Source of the DNA: Epiperipatus broadwayi
Taxonomy: Eukaryota; Onychophora; Udeonychophora; Euonychophora; Peripatidae
Length of the DNA stretch: 64,000 nt
Direction: 5' to 3'
Assembly: GCA_028023455.1 (NCBI GenBank)
Contig: JAQFVV010000455.1
Span: forward strand, 184,001 to 248,000
Positions 33,785 through 47,290 of this stretch are shown here, in pieces. The position numbers and the translations under genes are program-made. How positions within the stretch are numbered: position 1 is the first letter of the stretch; the number at the start of each line of letters is the position of its first letter. A model generated the notes under the pieces. That model was not told the origin of the DNA, did not search any database, and was given only the letters and a program-made list of their open reading frames with translations.

Positions 33785-34210
33785 ATCATCAACATTTTCA
33801 AATATTATCAATTGGCAACAGGAAAAAGATCTCTCCAGGTTTAATCTCTTTTTCCAATTCATAATTTCTCTTTTCTACAAAACCCTAATAAACCTAATTA
33901 CATTCATGTATATGTGATCTTTTTTTAGGATATTTATAATCTCTTGGACCCAATTTAAAACTTTAACTGCCAATCTATTATCATCTTTTCTAATAATGTA
34001 TTCAATACAGCTCTATTTCAGCCTCTTAATGTTCAGTGATATCTGTGTTTTATTTTAATCTTCTATCCAACATTATTATTACCAATAAACATATTTCCAT
34101 ACTTCACTCCAAGGCCTGAAGTCTCTGAATTCCTCTTCTATTAAGTGACTACATTTCATATCCATAAGTAAGAAATGATAAAGCATATCTACCAAAACAA
34201 ATTTATTTTT
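33785..34210 (-). pseudogene. RTE retrotransposon 3' part, very old copy
   Basis: Shares the RTE 3' order on the minus strand (complement of ATTATCAATTGGCAACAGG, AAAGATCTCTCCAGGTTTAA, TATAATCTCTTGGACCCA, CCATACTTCACTCC), but coding is lost. The neighbouring triplet array may derive from a 3' tail expansion; unproven. Confidence 0.65.
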
Positions 34211-34335
34211 ATTGTATATCTTAAAGCATTACATATTAAATATTTTGAGTACATATATTGTTAATATTTTATACCTACATGTATATAAACAAAGCAAAAA
34301 ATAAAAAAAACACTAGTGTAAATGCAATGCAGATG

Positions 34336-34455
34336 TGAACTATTGTACATTTTGTTCCAAACTCTCCTCATGTTCAAGCATATATAACATATAAAAACTC
34401 ATGTTTTGTTGATAAACATTGATTAGAATTAGAAAATGTATTGTTTATAAACTGA
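34336..34455 (-). repeat. Interspersed repeat family D, copy 2
   Basis: Inverse copy of 766-880 (TTTGTTCCAAACTCTCCTCA, TGTTCAAGCATATATAACAT). Confidence 0.6.
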
Positions 34456-35585
34456 AAATATATAGTACTTTTAAACATGCATGCATATAAAAAAGAGACA
34501 CATTTTTATATGTACACTATGTGTATATAAACAAAATTTTTAAAAACAATAATAATAAAGTTGTTAATAATAAATTGAGGATCCATATATATATATATTA
34601 TAGAGTGTATATTCACTTATGCCTTGACTAAAGCAATAATAATAAGAAAAAAAACACATTCTCATATTTTTATTTTTAAAATAAAATAAATAGTAAAATG
34701 ACTGACTTTCATCATTATTAATTACACTTTGGGCAATTTTTTTTCCAATAACTTTTCTCTTATAAAAACTAATAGACTGGTGCCTTTGTCAATAAATTAT
34801 GATCTCTCTAATTATTTTAAATTACTAATAAAAGTATTAATTGTAAGTATATTCTAAAATTTTATTAAAATTTTAACATTATTTTAGAAAATATTTTATT
34901 ATACATATTGGAAAGGATAATAAAAAATATAATATATGAGCTGTTAACATAAACTGAAAAAGTTTTATTAACATATATAATGGGTATATGGAACTCCATT
35001 TATGAAATAAAAAATGACTTTTGATACATTGCAGTATTTGCAAATGTCAATGTGTTTTTATTTTTTATTGACATTTTTCTTTAGATAGCAGATAACTGAA
35101 ATCATATAGTTAAATACAATGTAGTTTGCTATTCTACTGTATTAAAAGGTTACTATATGTTTATGACTTCACCTATATACTTAGATCTTTTCAAGTATTT
35201 ATACAAAGAAAACGTATATTCTTAAATACTTTTACAAACTACACATACTATAAATAAATCTACTACTAATTTTTTGTGTTAAATGAAGTGTTTATCAGAT
35301 TGATAACTTTAAAACCATGCTTATTAATCAAAAGACTCTTTAACTCTCCTCTCAAATCATTATTCTCATTTTGACTAATGAAACAATACTTTATGACCTA
35401 TATTTTTATCACACACATATAAAGCTGAACTAAGATAATTATTCTGAAACTTTTTTTTATTAAAAATGGTCTGATTTATATCAGATGATTACACTTTGCT
35501 GACTTTGGCTTAAATTCAGAATGTTGTTGTTATATATAGGGTTTGTTCATTTGCCAGTTTATTTGATGGTCAAAATTAGAACTAA
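34456..35585. other. Unassigned AT-rich DNA
   Basis: No supported feature apart from short TA runs. Confidence 0.45.
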
Positions 35586-36039
35586 TATATATATATATAA
35601 CGAAACTTAAATATATTCCAAACAACGGTAAACAATTTATAATACAATATAAATAAAAACTCAATAAAAACTCATAAAGAAATATTTTCGATTATATTCA
35701 TAATCATTTTCAACTCAACTTTCAAAATGGAATCATCTATTACCAACCAGAAACACATGTCGATTTAAATATCCCACAATTCATTAATCCTAACATTTGC
35801 TGAATTGTGGGATATTTAAATCGACATGTGTTTCCGGTTGGTAATAGATGATTCCATTTTGAAAGTTGAGTTGAAAATGATTATGAATATAATCGAAAAT
35901 ATTTCTTTATGAGTTTTTATTGAGTTTTTATTTATATTGTATTATAAATTGTTTACCGTTGTTTGGAATATATTTAAGTTTTTTATTATTGTATTATTGA
36001 TATTAGCGGACATTTATTTTGTTATATATATATATATTG
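35586..36039. mobile_element. Near-perfect hairpin element E3, TA-flanked
   Basis: Arms 35603-35783 and 35801-35981 are 181 bp each with a single mismatch and a 17-nt loop. Outside the arms both sides run into (TA)n followed or preceded by AAC/GTT, the right side with about 40 extra bases. In the right arm 35871-35900 reads TTGAAAA, a six-pair GATTAT/ATAATC stem and GAAAA, the order of a decayed hammerhead core. No ORF. It may be a fold-back transposable element or a recent inverted duplication. Confidence 0.85.
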
Positions 36040-38715
36040 AACCAGATAGGGTGTTTTAATGTGTTCTCTTTAGGGAGTAAACAAAATCTATTTATGCACT
36101 TTTGACTTTAAATCTTTATAACATTATAACATATAACTTGTAAAACTTTTATACAAAATATGATACAATTATAACTTATATATTTGATCTACACCAATGC
36201 ATGGTAAATATTGCAACAACATGGCCCCTTAGACAGAGAAGAGAGTACCCAAAGAGTACCTATATCCAAGCTGAGCTATATATATCAGATATATAAATAC
36301 GACTACATATCTAGGATATAAAAGTCTTCTAGGCTGCAGAATTCAACACCTATCATTCAAAGCACTTTTTTGTTTCAGAGTAAACCCGGGCACCAGTCAG
36401 TTATCCATAGATAAATGACACACTTTGAATGACTGGCAAACTAATTCAGTACTTACGATATCCTAACTAACTCAATCAACAGGATAATATAATATACAGT
36501 TACTTTATTTAGTGGTAAAAGAATTTACCGACAAATATTAAGCTTAACGATAATTTATTTAACTAAATATTTATTATTGTAAATTTTAACTATTTTTATA
36601 AATTGTAACTAACATAAACAAGGGTAATTTTATATAATGATCATGCACACACTCTGAATTCATACACTAAAATATAATATAACAAAATCATTAGATAATA
36701 CATGGCATTTAAAAATATGCACATCAATAGTTCTTTATGCATGCTATAGAGTTCATTTATTAATTGACTCTGGGAGGCTTCAAATTATTGCACTGGCTAC
36801 TTTAATATCAGAAATGGAAAATAAAAAAATGTTATTCATTACCTATAGGATTTTTACATTGACTTCTTGCTGGCTGTTGCTTCATGTGAAAATCTTTCCA
36901 ACCCGTTGGATCTGAGGTTTTGTGGAGGTTCTTTTGCTTACTATTCCATGCCACTATTTTTTAAGATAGTTAGACATTCCTGGTATGTTTTTTTTTAAGT
37001 TGTTAGACAAACATCACTTTTTCTGGGCAAATTGTTGATCTTCCATTAGACTAAGGACTGGAGCAAAGTTATATGATTCCAGTGGCTATTATCAATGCAT
37101 AGTCCTGGAAAACACTGATTCTGGATACATAATAGACTCACTGATTGATTGACTGATTGACTGAATTCAACTGAACTGCTTAACTGATGAAAAACCAGAC
37201 TATTTATGTGATGACCTGTTGTCACTTGGTTAATTGGTTTTTATATCCACCAGCTATATCTGTTATTGGAATCCATCCACTGTTTTTGATTACATTCCTT
37301 TGATAAGATTTTAATCCTGTTGTTAGTTGGTAGCAATTTTTAATTTATTGTTTTGTGGATTTTTTTATTAGTAGCCATTGCTGAATTTGTTTTTTAATTT
37401 TTAACCTGCACTCATTTATTTTATCAACACACACACATATTTATTTTACTATTCCTTATATATACAATCGCTATTAATGCACATATATATTTACATTTCT
37501 TTGAATTACATGAAAAGACCTTTTTTCTTTAAATTAAATGACAAGATATATTTTTAATTTATATAAAAGATTTATATTTTAAACTTTTAGTTTTAACTTG
37601 TCTTTCTTTTTTTCTTTAATATTTTAAATGAAGAGAGAAAGTATGTTTAATTGCATGAAATCCATCTATTCTCTACCCCCCTCCAATTAATTAATTGTAA
37701 CTTTTACTGATCATAACTCTTTAAACCTTTATAGATTACTTTCCTTTAGCGAACTGCATTTTGTTTAAACTAACAATAATAAAAACTCTTTAGATTTTTA
37801 TAAATTTATTTATTTCAAATGAAATGTTTTTTCTTTGTTTATAATTCAATTATTTATGAACAACTTATTGATTTTATTATTCATTATCAATTTTAAACTT
37901 TATGTTGTTTATTTCAATAATTTTAGACAAAAATTATTATATGTATAGCTAAGATATCGGTACATTATATACATATATATTATAACCCTGTGCTATTCCA
38001 CATGGTCTTAGTTGACTATCTTAACTTTATAACTTCATGCTATTTTAAAAAAAAATAAAAGAACAGATAATGATAAAATTTATTGGGCAAATAAGATTGT
38101 AATTATGCTATCTAAATTTTATTTCATTGATATAATTTATTGCAGTCAAATAATTATAAATACAAAATATATAATGTATAATCACTTAAAAGTTATAAAG
38201 ATATAGCTCTAATATATAATATAAGTATGCTTTTAAGTTAAGAATTAATGCTTAATTTATGTATAATTTTATAGAGAGTGAAAAATAAACAGAATTAAAG
38301 ATAATATAGGACTCAGTAAGTTAATTTTATGTTTAAAATGTGTAAGATGGGTTTGTGAGATGATTTGTGTTATAATACAATTATTAAATTTATTTCAAAA
38401 TAATTAATAATTTAGTTGACTTATTTTTATTTAATAGAGTTTAAAATATCTGAATAAATCTAATTAGTTTATTTTAAATAATATCAAATGAGTTAAAATA
38501 TGCTAGTTAATTATTAAAACCAGGTTAAATTTAAAAGAGGTAAAGCAATTTCGTGTATGCATGTGTGTATGTGAAATTGTATGCATGTGAGATGATTTAA
38601 TAAAATAATATTTGTTACAAATAGAGTTAATTTTAGTTATTGTGTATTCAAAAATAAATGAATGGTTAATTTAATAATAAGTGTTTTAAAATGAAGTCAA
38701 AGAGCTTCTAAAAAA
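36040..38715. other. Unassigned DNA
   Basis: About 2.7 kb with no supported gene. 36200-36480 and 36850-37230 are less AT-rich and might be old repeats. A small ATTGATTGACTGA repeat lies at 37139-37165. Confidence 0.45.
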
Positions 38716-38812
38716 AGTCAAGCATTGTTACCCAAGAGGTCATCACAGTTGCCTTGCAAGTAGTTGTTTGCAGATGGCTGTGGGTTCACATCCTGGCCAA
38801 TGCTATGACATA
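38716..38812 (+). mobile_element. tRNA-derived SINE, copy 3
   Basis: AGCATTGTTACCCAAGAGGT, CACAGTTGCCTTGCAAGTAG and the B box GGGTTCACATCC (38782-38793), then TGGCCAATGCTATGACAT. Same order and spacing as 21798-21898 and 32423-32527. Confidence 0.75.
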
Positions 38813-41800
38813 AATAAATTAAAAAGTGATAATTTAAAATAATAAATGTTGTTTATTCTATTGTTTTATTTTTTTATTAATTAAATACTTACTTTAGAAG
38901 TAAAAATCAAATAAAAGTTTTAAATTATCACATGGTATTTAAAAATAAAACAAAATGATGTAATTTTCTTAATTAGTTCCACATAGTAGCTTGCATATTT
39001 TTTGACAGATTTCAGAATTTTGGAAGTTGTGTCTAATTAGGATGACCATCAAAATGTAAGTATAAAACATGAGAATTGTCAGTACATGTGTGTGCTTCTA
39101 TCCCCTATTTTCTGCTGATATCTTGTGGGTCCTTGCTTTTCAAAAAACAGTATTTTTATTCTAATTATTATTTTTTATTTAAAGTGATAATTTTTTAAAA
39201 CTTTTATTATTTCTTAATTAATAATGCATGCCAAGAAGAAAATTAATAAAGTGTTTTGTTTCTTATATCTAACCTAATTCAGAAGCAACCAAAGAGTGAA
39301 CAAAATGCATGGGGAAATAGTTGCTTTTACTAATTCAGTTTATTCAACTATACTTAAACTGGAATTTTAAAAAAAGGTGATATGTTTGATATTGTTTTTC
39401 TAAACTATATCGGACATTGTACTGTATCATTTTTACTTTCTATGTCTCATCTTTAATAAAATAAAATTTAAATTAACTGTGGTAAGACTTTTTAAAGTTG
39501 AATTTAAAGATAAAAAGATTTTGCTTCAATGAGTATTAATATTTGCTAATTTTAAAACATGCAATTCATGACTATTTAAGTGAATTTATTTTAAAGTATT
39601 CTCTTGATAAAGATTTTTTAAATGCTAACTTGCCTAATTGATAAAACAAGATAAACTTTATTGTGTGTTACTTTATTAATGTTTGCAAAAAAAAAAGTTA
39701 AGTGAATAAATTAATATGAAGCTTTATTAAAAAAACATAATTTAAATGTATGATATTATATATTATGAAACTGAACTATTTAAATTGCAGACTTTTAAAG
39801 TAGACAGTATTTTTAAATTACTATAATTAAGTGCTTGAGTGAACAGAATGCAGTTTTAAGAATATTTAAAATGCTTTAATAAATGAAGAAGCTGTTCATT
39901 TTTCCATTATATAACTGCAGACAAAATTAAATGAAAATTTTCCTAATGATGTTAAAATTGAAATATTGAAAACAAGATAGCTGATTTGTTTTCACATAAA
40001 CCTGTGAAAAATGGATCCAAATTTTTGGTGAAACTATTTGTTAAGTGTTTATATTATGTATTGTTTGTGCCAGAAGGTCATATTTGCTCTTTATATTACA
40101 AGTATGAATGTGCTGCTCTTTAAAATAATTCATCAGAAAAATGATATTGTTCACCTGAACCAGATTTCTCACTATGGAAAGGACTTGAATAAAGAACTGT
40201 GTGTTTTTAAAAATAATAATTTATTATTTTTTTATTATCTTATATTATTTTTAATATTATGCCAAGGTATTTTTTTATAATTTATGACATAATTATATAA
40301 TTGCTCTTGTGATAGAGAAGATAAAATTTTATATATTTATTTTATTGTGGGCTTAATGTCAATTGTGAGGTATGTGTGTCCAGGAAAAAGTACATTTTTT
40401 TCACATTTATAAAGTGTTTATTAATACTTTATTTCTTGGTAAACAGCCAGTATAAATTTAGCTCATAATTGTTTTTTTATGTTATTATGATGTAATAATT
40501 TCATTATAAAGTTTTTCATATGAAAAGGTATCTAATTAGTTTTATATTTAGCAATATTTGCCTATGTTAATTATGTCCACTTAAGTTTATAAAATTTAAT
40601 GCAGTTTTATTGAATGTGTGTATTTTTTATTAATTGCAAAATTTTTATTTTGCTATTTAAAATATTTTATAGTCATTTGACTTATAGTAATTTGTTGGTT
40701 TTATACATTGTTCAATGTATGCATTTTTAGAGAGTGAAGATTGACTTCTCAATCTTTTAAATAATTGTTTTTGTCTTGCTATTGTTTTTGCCAAGGATAT
40801 TTTCTTAATCCCATTTTAAGGTGTGGGACACATGTGGCTTTATTATAAATTGTGTTTTACTTATGTTGTATGTTGGAGGATTTTGAGCTTGCTCTTCGCA
40901 ATGCTTAGTAGTTATTTCTCAAGAGAGCATTGTATTTTAATATTTTATGATTATTTTTATGTTTAGCTAGTGTATTTTGGTTCCTAGATAGTATGATTTT
41001 TTCATGGTATGTATTCCATTTTCATGGATTGAGACCTTGTCCACACATATATTTGCCTAAAATAAAGGTATTGGAACCTACCATTGTATTTTTCCAGTTG
41101 CGTAATTAGCTCTGAGTAGCCTTTCTTTCTTACATTATTCCTCATGATGATACTACTTCTTTTGCATCAATGTAAGGTGAAGTTATTAGTTTTCAGATTG
41201 GTATGGCAATGATAAAGTAGATTTTTGAAATATCTAGTTGCTTCAAGGACACTTTTTTATATGTAGTATTTTGTTAAGGAAAGTAATATATATTGTGCTG
41301 TTAGGCCTTCCAGCAGTTTATAAGTAAACCAACAAATATATTAGTAATTTTAATGCTTACTTTGTGCATAGCATGATGAGAGATACGCATATGCAATATC
41401 ATCTTTATCACCATCCAGAAGTAGTTAATCGACGGATTGGTAAGATATTTTAAAGTTTAATATTTTATTATCTGGACAAGGGCAAAAGATATAATGTTGT
41501 GTGCATGGCTTCTGATGAGTATTCTCATATTGTTATTATTAAGGAAATAACGCCAGACCATAATTAGGTTATTTGTGTTTTATATGATAATTAACATTAT
41601 CATAACACATTGCTGCTAAAAATTCAGGCATCTGTCAGTTAAGATTAGTGTATCTTAAATACTGTCAATAAAATATTATGTTATTACTGGACAAAATTGT
41701 ATCTTAAAGATAGTTTTGCTTTATTATAGTTTCAAAGTTTTATTAAATGATTATTTAATTAATTACCTTAGCCTAAAAATATGTTAAAAATAAACTAGTC

Positions 41801-44800
41801 AAATATTTAAATAGTCTTATTTTAAATGACTGTATCATTTACAAGTCACCCAAATGCTTGTATCAGTAATGGATAATTTTTTTACTGTATAGGCGATCAT
41901 GTTATCATTTATTTTATGGCATCCTGTCAAAAGAAACAATGCCTTTGTTTAACAGATGACTTTCTTTAAAAAATTGTAAATAAAATTTTGTAACTCATAA
42001 AGTTGATGTTAATGTTAATAAATGTATTTATCATTATTAAAATCTCACCTTTGTTTTTTATGTATGATTTTTTGTGTCCTGAATGCTTAATTATATTACA
42101 GAAATCTAGGTAAATCAGATAATTAATTATCATACAGAACTGAAATCCCAATTTAAAAATGCAAAAATTGCATAAGTGTTTCAAAGATTGGAATTGCAGT
42201 TAAAAGAATTGAATATTATTTTATTTTATTTTGAATTCTTTAATTCATTTCAGACTGCATATTATTTATTTAGTTTACAAAGAAAAAATACAGTATTTAC
42301 AACTTGATTATTTTTGATTGTGTTATTGATGAGTAGTAGAAAGATATAAAATGTACCCTTTCTTTCTACTTACTCGAGTGGCATCCTGGGTAAAAGACTT
42401 TGAATTGTTCACATTTATATTTTTTATGCAATTATTGATTAGATTAAACACTTCTTTAATTCATTGTTGTTATTACTATAATATATTAGGATACATTAAC
42501 TTTTAAGAGAAGTGTATGTCTCCTTTAGTCTACTAGGATGTCATTCATTTATTCAACAGCATAATATGTTGATTAATATTCAAAATTAATAAAGAAAAAA
42601 CCTGAGATCATTATTTATTATTTCATCAATTATTGTTAATTCATTTTATTAGTGCAAAAGTCAATAGTGTGGTATGAGAAACTTATTATAGTTCTTGTAC
42701 TATAAGAAAAGTATAGTATCTTCTATTCTATAAGAATAGATTAGATCAGATCATGACAATAAAATTGATTGGTGATAAATATTTATTTATTAATATATTT
42801 GATGAAGATACAGTAAAGAATTTCATCATAAGATTTTATATTAAAAACAAAATACCTATGCTACTTAAAGAATGCATTTTGATAGAGGGAAAAATTTTTT
42901 GGTTTGAAAAGTATTGTATAGGAATGAGTGATGTTTTTCCTCTTCTTAATTTATTTATTTATTTTATAATAGAATGAATTTGTCATTGTTTTAAAAATTC
43001 TCTTTTATTTTAATTCATGTCCCTGTAGTAAAGTTTATTGTAACCTATAATCCACTGAGCTTCACTATATCATCATCATCCTTATCATGATAGTTGTCAA
43101 GATTCTCTGACTGCCTTTTCATTATTCTCTTTATTGCTGATCAGTTTTATCATGGTTAGAATATATATATTGAAATATTTAATATCTATCAAATTATCCA
43201 TTTAAAATTATTTATTTAGCAAGCATTTTAGCTAGAATAGTACACCTAATAAAGCCCATTGCGTTAGGCCAAGGATTGAAGTAAAACTGTCAGGCTAATG
43301 ACATTCGAAAGGAGATATCTTTTGAATGCCTTTCTAGATCTAATATAAAGAACAAAGAGCTGCAGTTTACATTTTTAGGTATAAGAAATCAAAGTAGAGC
43401 AAACATTTTTATTTTCTGTCATTTATTCAATTCTTGTTAGTGGAATTAAAAATTTTAAATATTGATTTATGCATTATTTACAGCAATTTGTTTTGGTGTT
43501 AGGAAAGGCTTGAAATATGTTTTATTTTATTTCAAACATATCGTTATTACTAATAGCAAAATAATAACAATATATATTATTCTGAATATGGACTTCAGGT
43601 TATTACTTTTTTCTGTATTTGTAAAGTTGAAATATTGTTTTTTAAAAATGATTTTTATTTTTAAACTTATATTTCCAAAAAATTATTTTAAAATTGTAAA
43701 ATAAAATATCCAATAATGGTTAAATTCATTAAAATAAGAAAGTTAACAAGTTAATTCAGTCAGAGGTATTGTCCATAAAAGCTGCAATGTGAAAGAGTTA
43801 ACTCTCCTATTATAAATTTAAATTTATAAGAGTATTTATCATGAATAAATATATATTTACTAATATTATATGACTTAGGAAATATTTCTGATCAGGCATT
43901 GGTTGATTTTTTTTAGGATAATGAGATAAAAATAGTTAAATAATTCTTTTAATTAATAAACTTAAAGCTGAAGCTATCAATATGATGAAAACTTCATTTA
44001 ACATAAAAAGAGGATGAAAATTAGATTTTGAATTGTGAGTAATTTTATAAATATTTAATAATGTGTATCTTTATTGATTGCATTTGAAAGAACTTTTCTG
44101 CAATGGTAAAACTTTGTTAGATATTATGTTTATAATAATTTGTATAATATGGTTAATTTTAATTTTTAGTGTATTTTAGTTCTAATTATTAGTTTACCAT
44201 TAAGCAAGATTGACTTCATATACATTATAATAGTATTACCATCTGACAGCATCCAATAGTCTACAACTAGCATCTAGCATTTAAATACCATCATATCTGC
44301 AGAAGGTTTTATGTGAGAGTTGTCAGAAATCTTGTTTTAAAAATAGCTATAATAAGTTGTAAAATGTGGCACTACTTATTTCCTAAAGAGGTGATTCCAC
44401 AATGAGGTTTAATCCTTGTAACTAAGAATTTTTCATTATCACATGCCCAGTTAACTACTACTGCTTTGAAGATGGGACACTAGACACCTGATGATTTCAC
44501 AATAACCAGGATTAAACACACATTCACAGAAGAACAAGGAATTACATTGACATGAAAAATAATAACAAGAATAATCTGATAATTAAAATTATAGAAAGTT
44601 TTTTCAATACACAGAAAAATATAGTATAAATACGGAACACTTTGTATCCATATGTATTTAATTTGCTTGCTGGAAACACAAAATGATATTTTAATATCCA
44701 ATACTTAAAAATTAAAGGACTATTACAAGATGCACATGGAATATATACTGCTCTTAACCAGAAACATAATAATCCTTAATAATATATTGTTACATGAATA

Positions 44801-44989
44801 TTTTTTAAAAAAGAACTAATATATGTATATAATACAAATAAAATGTATGTTAATTAAAAAAAACTATTGTAAAAACAATAAAAATAATAAATATAATGGT
44901 AATTAACTATTTATTATATATAGTATTTCAATCCATAGAAATAATTTCAGTTAATTCCTTAACCTAACCAACTGCCTTTAAATTTAAAA
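38813..44989. other. Six-kilobase stretch with no recognised feature
   Basis: No transposon, RNA or convincing coding frame was found. ORFs of 60-80 codons here are low-complexity (rich in I, F, N, K). Between about 38300 and 41500 the plus strand holds visibly more G than C and often more T than A, which could mean long intronic DNA transcribed from this strand, but this is only a guess. Confidence 0.4.
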
Positions 44990-46123
44990 ACAAAAAAATT
45001 AAAATAATTGAACATGCATTAAAAAGTAAAGGTGTTTGTAAATATGTGATAAAATTTATTATTGATTATTTAAAAAAAATTGATGATAACATTGTTGCTT
45101 CTTTTGAAGGTGAATATTATAAAATGTCTAAAGGTTGGCCTATGGGTCTGCCTCTTGTTGCACAAGTTTGCAATTTTCTTTTGTCTAAATATGAGGGTAA
45201 TATTTTAAATATGTGTTCTTGTAAAGAGGTTAAAATTTACAACAGGTATATGGATGATGTTTTCACTTGCAGAAATTCCCAATACTATAAATTTGCTTGT
45301 AAAGGAGTTAAATAATTTGATAACTTAAATAGCTTGTAATGGGCTATAGAAAAGGAACAGGACAAAACTATTAAGTATTTGGATTTAATTATTACAAGAG
45401 ATAAATTGTAAATCAAAAGTACTAATTATGCATAAGATGGCAAGTTTTAGATCTTTTTTGTCACATGATGAAACATTATGTCATTACCAGTGTGGTAAAT
45501 TAAAAAATATTAAGATATTTGCCAAGAAGTTGCTTGAAGTTGGTTATAAGCTGGAGTAAATTAACAAAACCTTATGTCAATTTAAAAAGTTATAATGGTT
45601 TAAAGGAATTGAAGATTGATAGTAAAAAATGGACATCTATTCCATATATTTCAAATGCTCAAGTGAAATTTTTTAATGATATATATAAAAATGTGTTTAA
45701 TGTTTCATTTTATGCTACAAATAATGTTAATAAATTAGTGAATAATTCTAAAAATGTCATATCTGTCAAACAGAAAAAAAAAGTTTTCTATCAAATTTTT
45801 TGTGGATGAATATTATCATATATAGGTGAATCAAGGTACAATATTGAAAAATTATTAAAGGAGTAAGAACTGTTATACAAGCATGTGAAAAGTAAAAATA
45901 ATAATGATTTAATTAATGACTACTTCAGTTTTCTTGGATCATGAAAAAACATGTAAATAAAAAATTTAAGTTTGAGATTGAAAGTGTTAAAATTCTTCAT
46001 GAAGAGAGAAACCATAATAAAAGAAAAATTAAGGAGGCATTTTTAATAAATAGAAATTAAATGAAGTTAATTAATAGACAAGCTGCTAGCATAAATATTC
46101 AGGATTTATGGGATTTGAGTTGA
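44990..46123 (+). pseudogene. Penelope-like element: reverse transcriptase and GIY-YIG relic
   Basis: The plus strand reads SKGVCKYVIKFIIDYLKKID, FEGEYYKMSKGWPMGLPL (RT motif 4, usually MGSPLSP), AQVCNFLLSKYE, then YMDDVFTC with the catalytic YxDD pair. Next come MASFRSFLSHDETLCHYQCG, KWTSIPYISNAQVKFFNDIY, the GIY-YIG start VFYQIFCG, SYIGESRYNIEKLLKE and a terminal DLWDLS before TGA at 46121-46123. At least six stops or frameshifts break it. Penelope-like elements use a TERT-related RT with a C-terminal GIY-YIG nuclease. The 5' half of the RT is missing. The order matches the better copy at 60131-60821. Confidence 0.85.
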
Positions 46124-46160
46124 TGATGTTTGCATCTGTTTGTTTCTTTTTAATTTAATG

Positions 46161-46200
46161 GCAGTTGAGGAGTTAAGGAATTGACCAAAAGTACTTCTGC
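46161..46200 (+). ncRNA. Hammerhead-like motif after Penelope-like ORF
   Basis: Helix I GCAG/CTGC (46161-46164, 46197-46200). Core TTGAGGA (one change from CTGANGA). Helix II GTTAA/TTGAC with GGAA loop and one extra C. AAAA in place of GAAA. Helix III G(TA)C with TT at the cleavage site. It lies 42 nt past the stop, close to the position of the motif at 60851-60890. Likely inactive. Confidence 0.5.
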
Positions 46201-46253
46201 AGATTAAAAGACTATATATAATAATTAATTACTGTTATATTTATTATTTTTAT

Positions 46254-47044
<791 letters not shown>

Positions 47045-47290
47045 CTATATGTCTGTGGAAGATGATGATCCAGACCAACTGATGAGTGATGGTTCAGCAC
47101 AAAATACATGTATTAGAGATCATTTATCTTTTTCACATGTGTGTGGTCATGTGCATTGGTTATATAAAATAGAGTGAATGACTGAAGGGCACCTGAAAGT
47201 CTGTGTTCAAATTTCTTTTAATTACATCTAGGTTAAGTATATACACTATACTTGTATTCAAATATTATATATATATATATTATTGTTATA
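47045..47290 (+). mobile_element. A-family hammerhead element, copy A6, full length
   Basis: The unit reads GGAAGATGATGATCC, hammerhead region (47065-47122), AGATCATTTATCTTTTTCAC, TGTGTGGTCATGTGCATTGG, GAGTGAATGACTGAAGG, CTGAAAGTCTGTGTTCAAAT, then TTAATTACATCTAGGTTAAG and TATACTTGTATTCAAATATT. The hammerhead has an intact CTGATGA, helix II GTG/CAC, AAAA instead of GAAA, and G at the cleavage position, so it should not cut. This copy defines the family order and length (about 240 bp). Confidence 0.65.

Noticed and set aside
37183-37200. CTGATGA at 37185
   Set aside because: No GAAA or paired stem follows; chance occurrence.
40038-40280. 80-codon ORF (and others at 42753, 43462)
   Set aside because: Composition dominated by I, F, L, K, N as expected from random AT-rich DNA; no motif, no homologous copy in the window.
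41510-41540. CTGATGAGTATTCTC, hammerhead-like start
   Set aside because: No GAAA and no helix I partner downstream.
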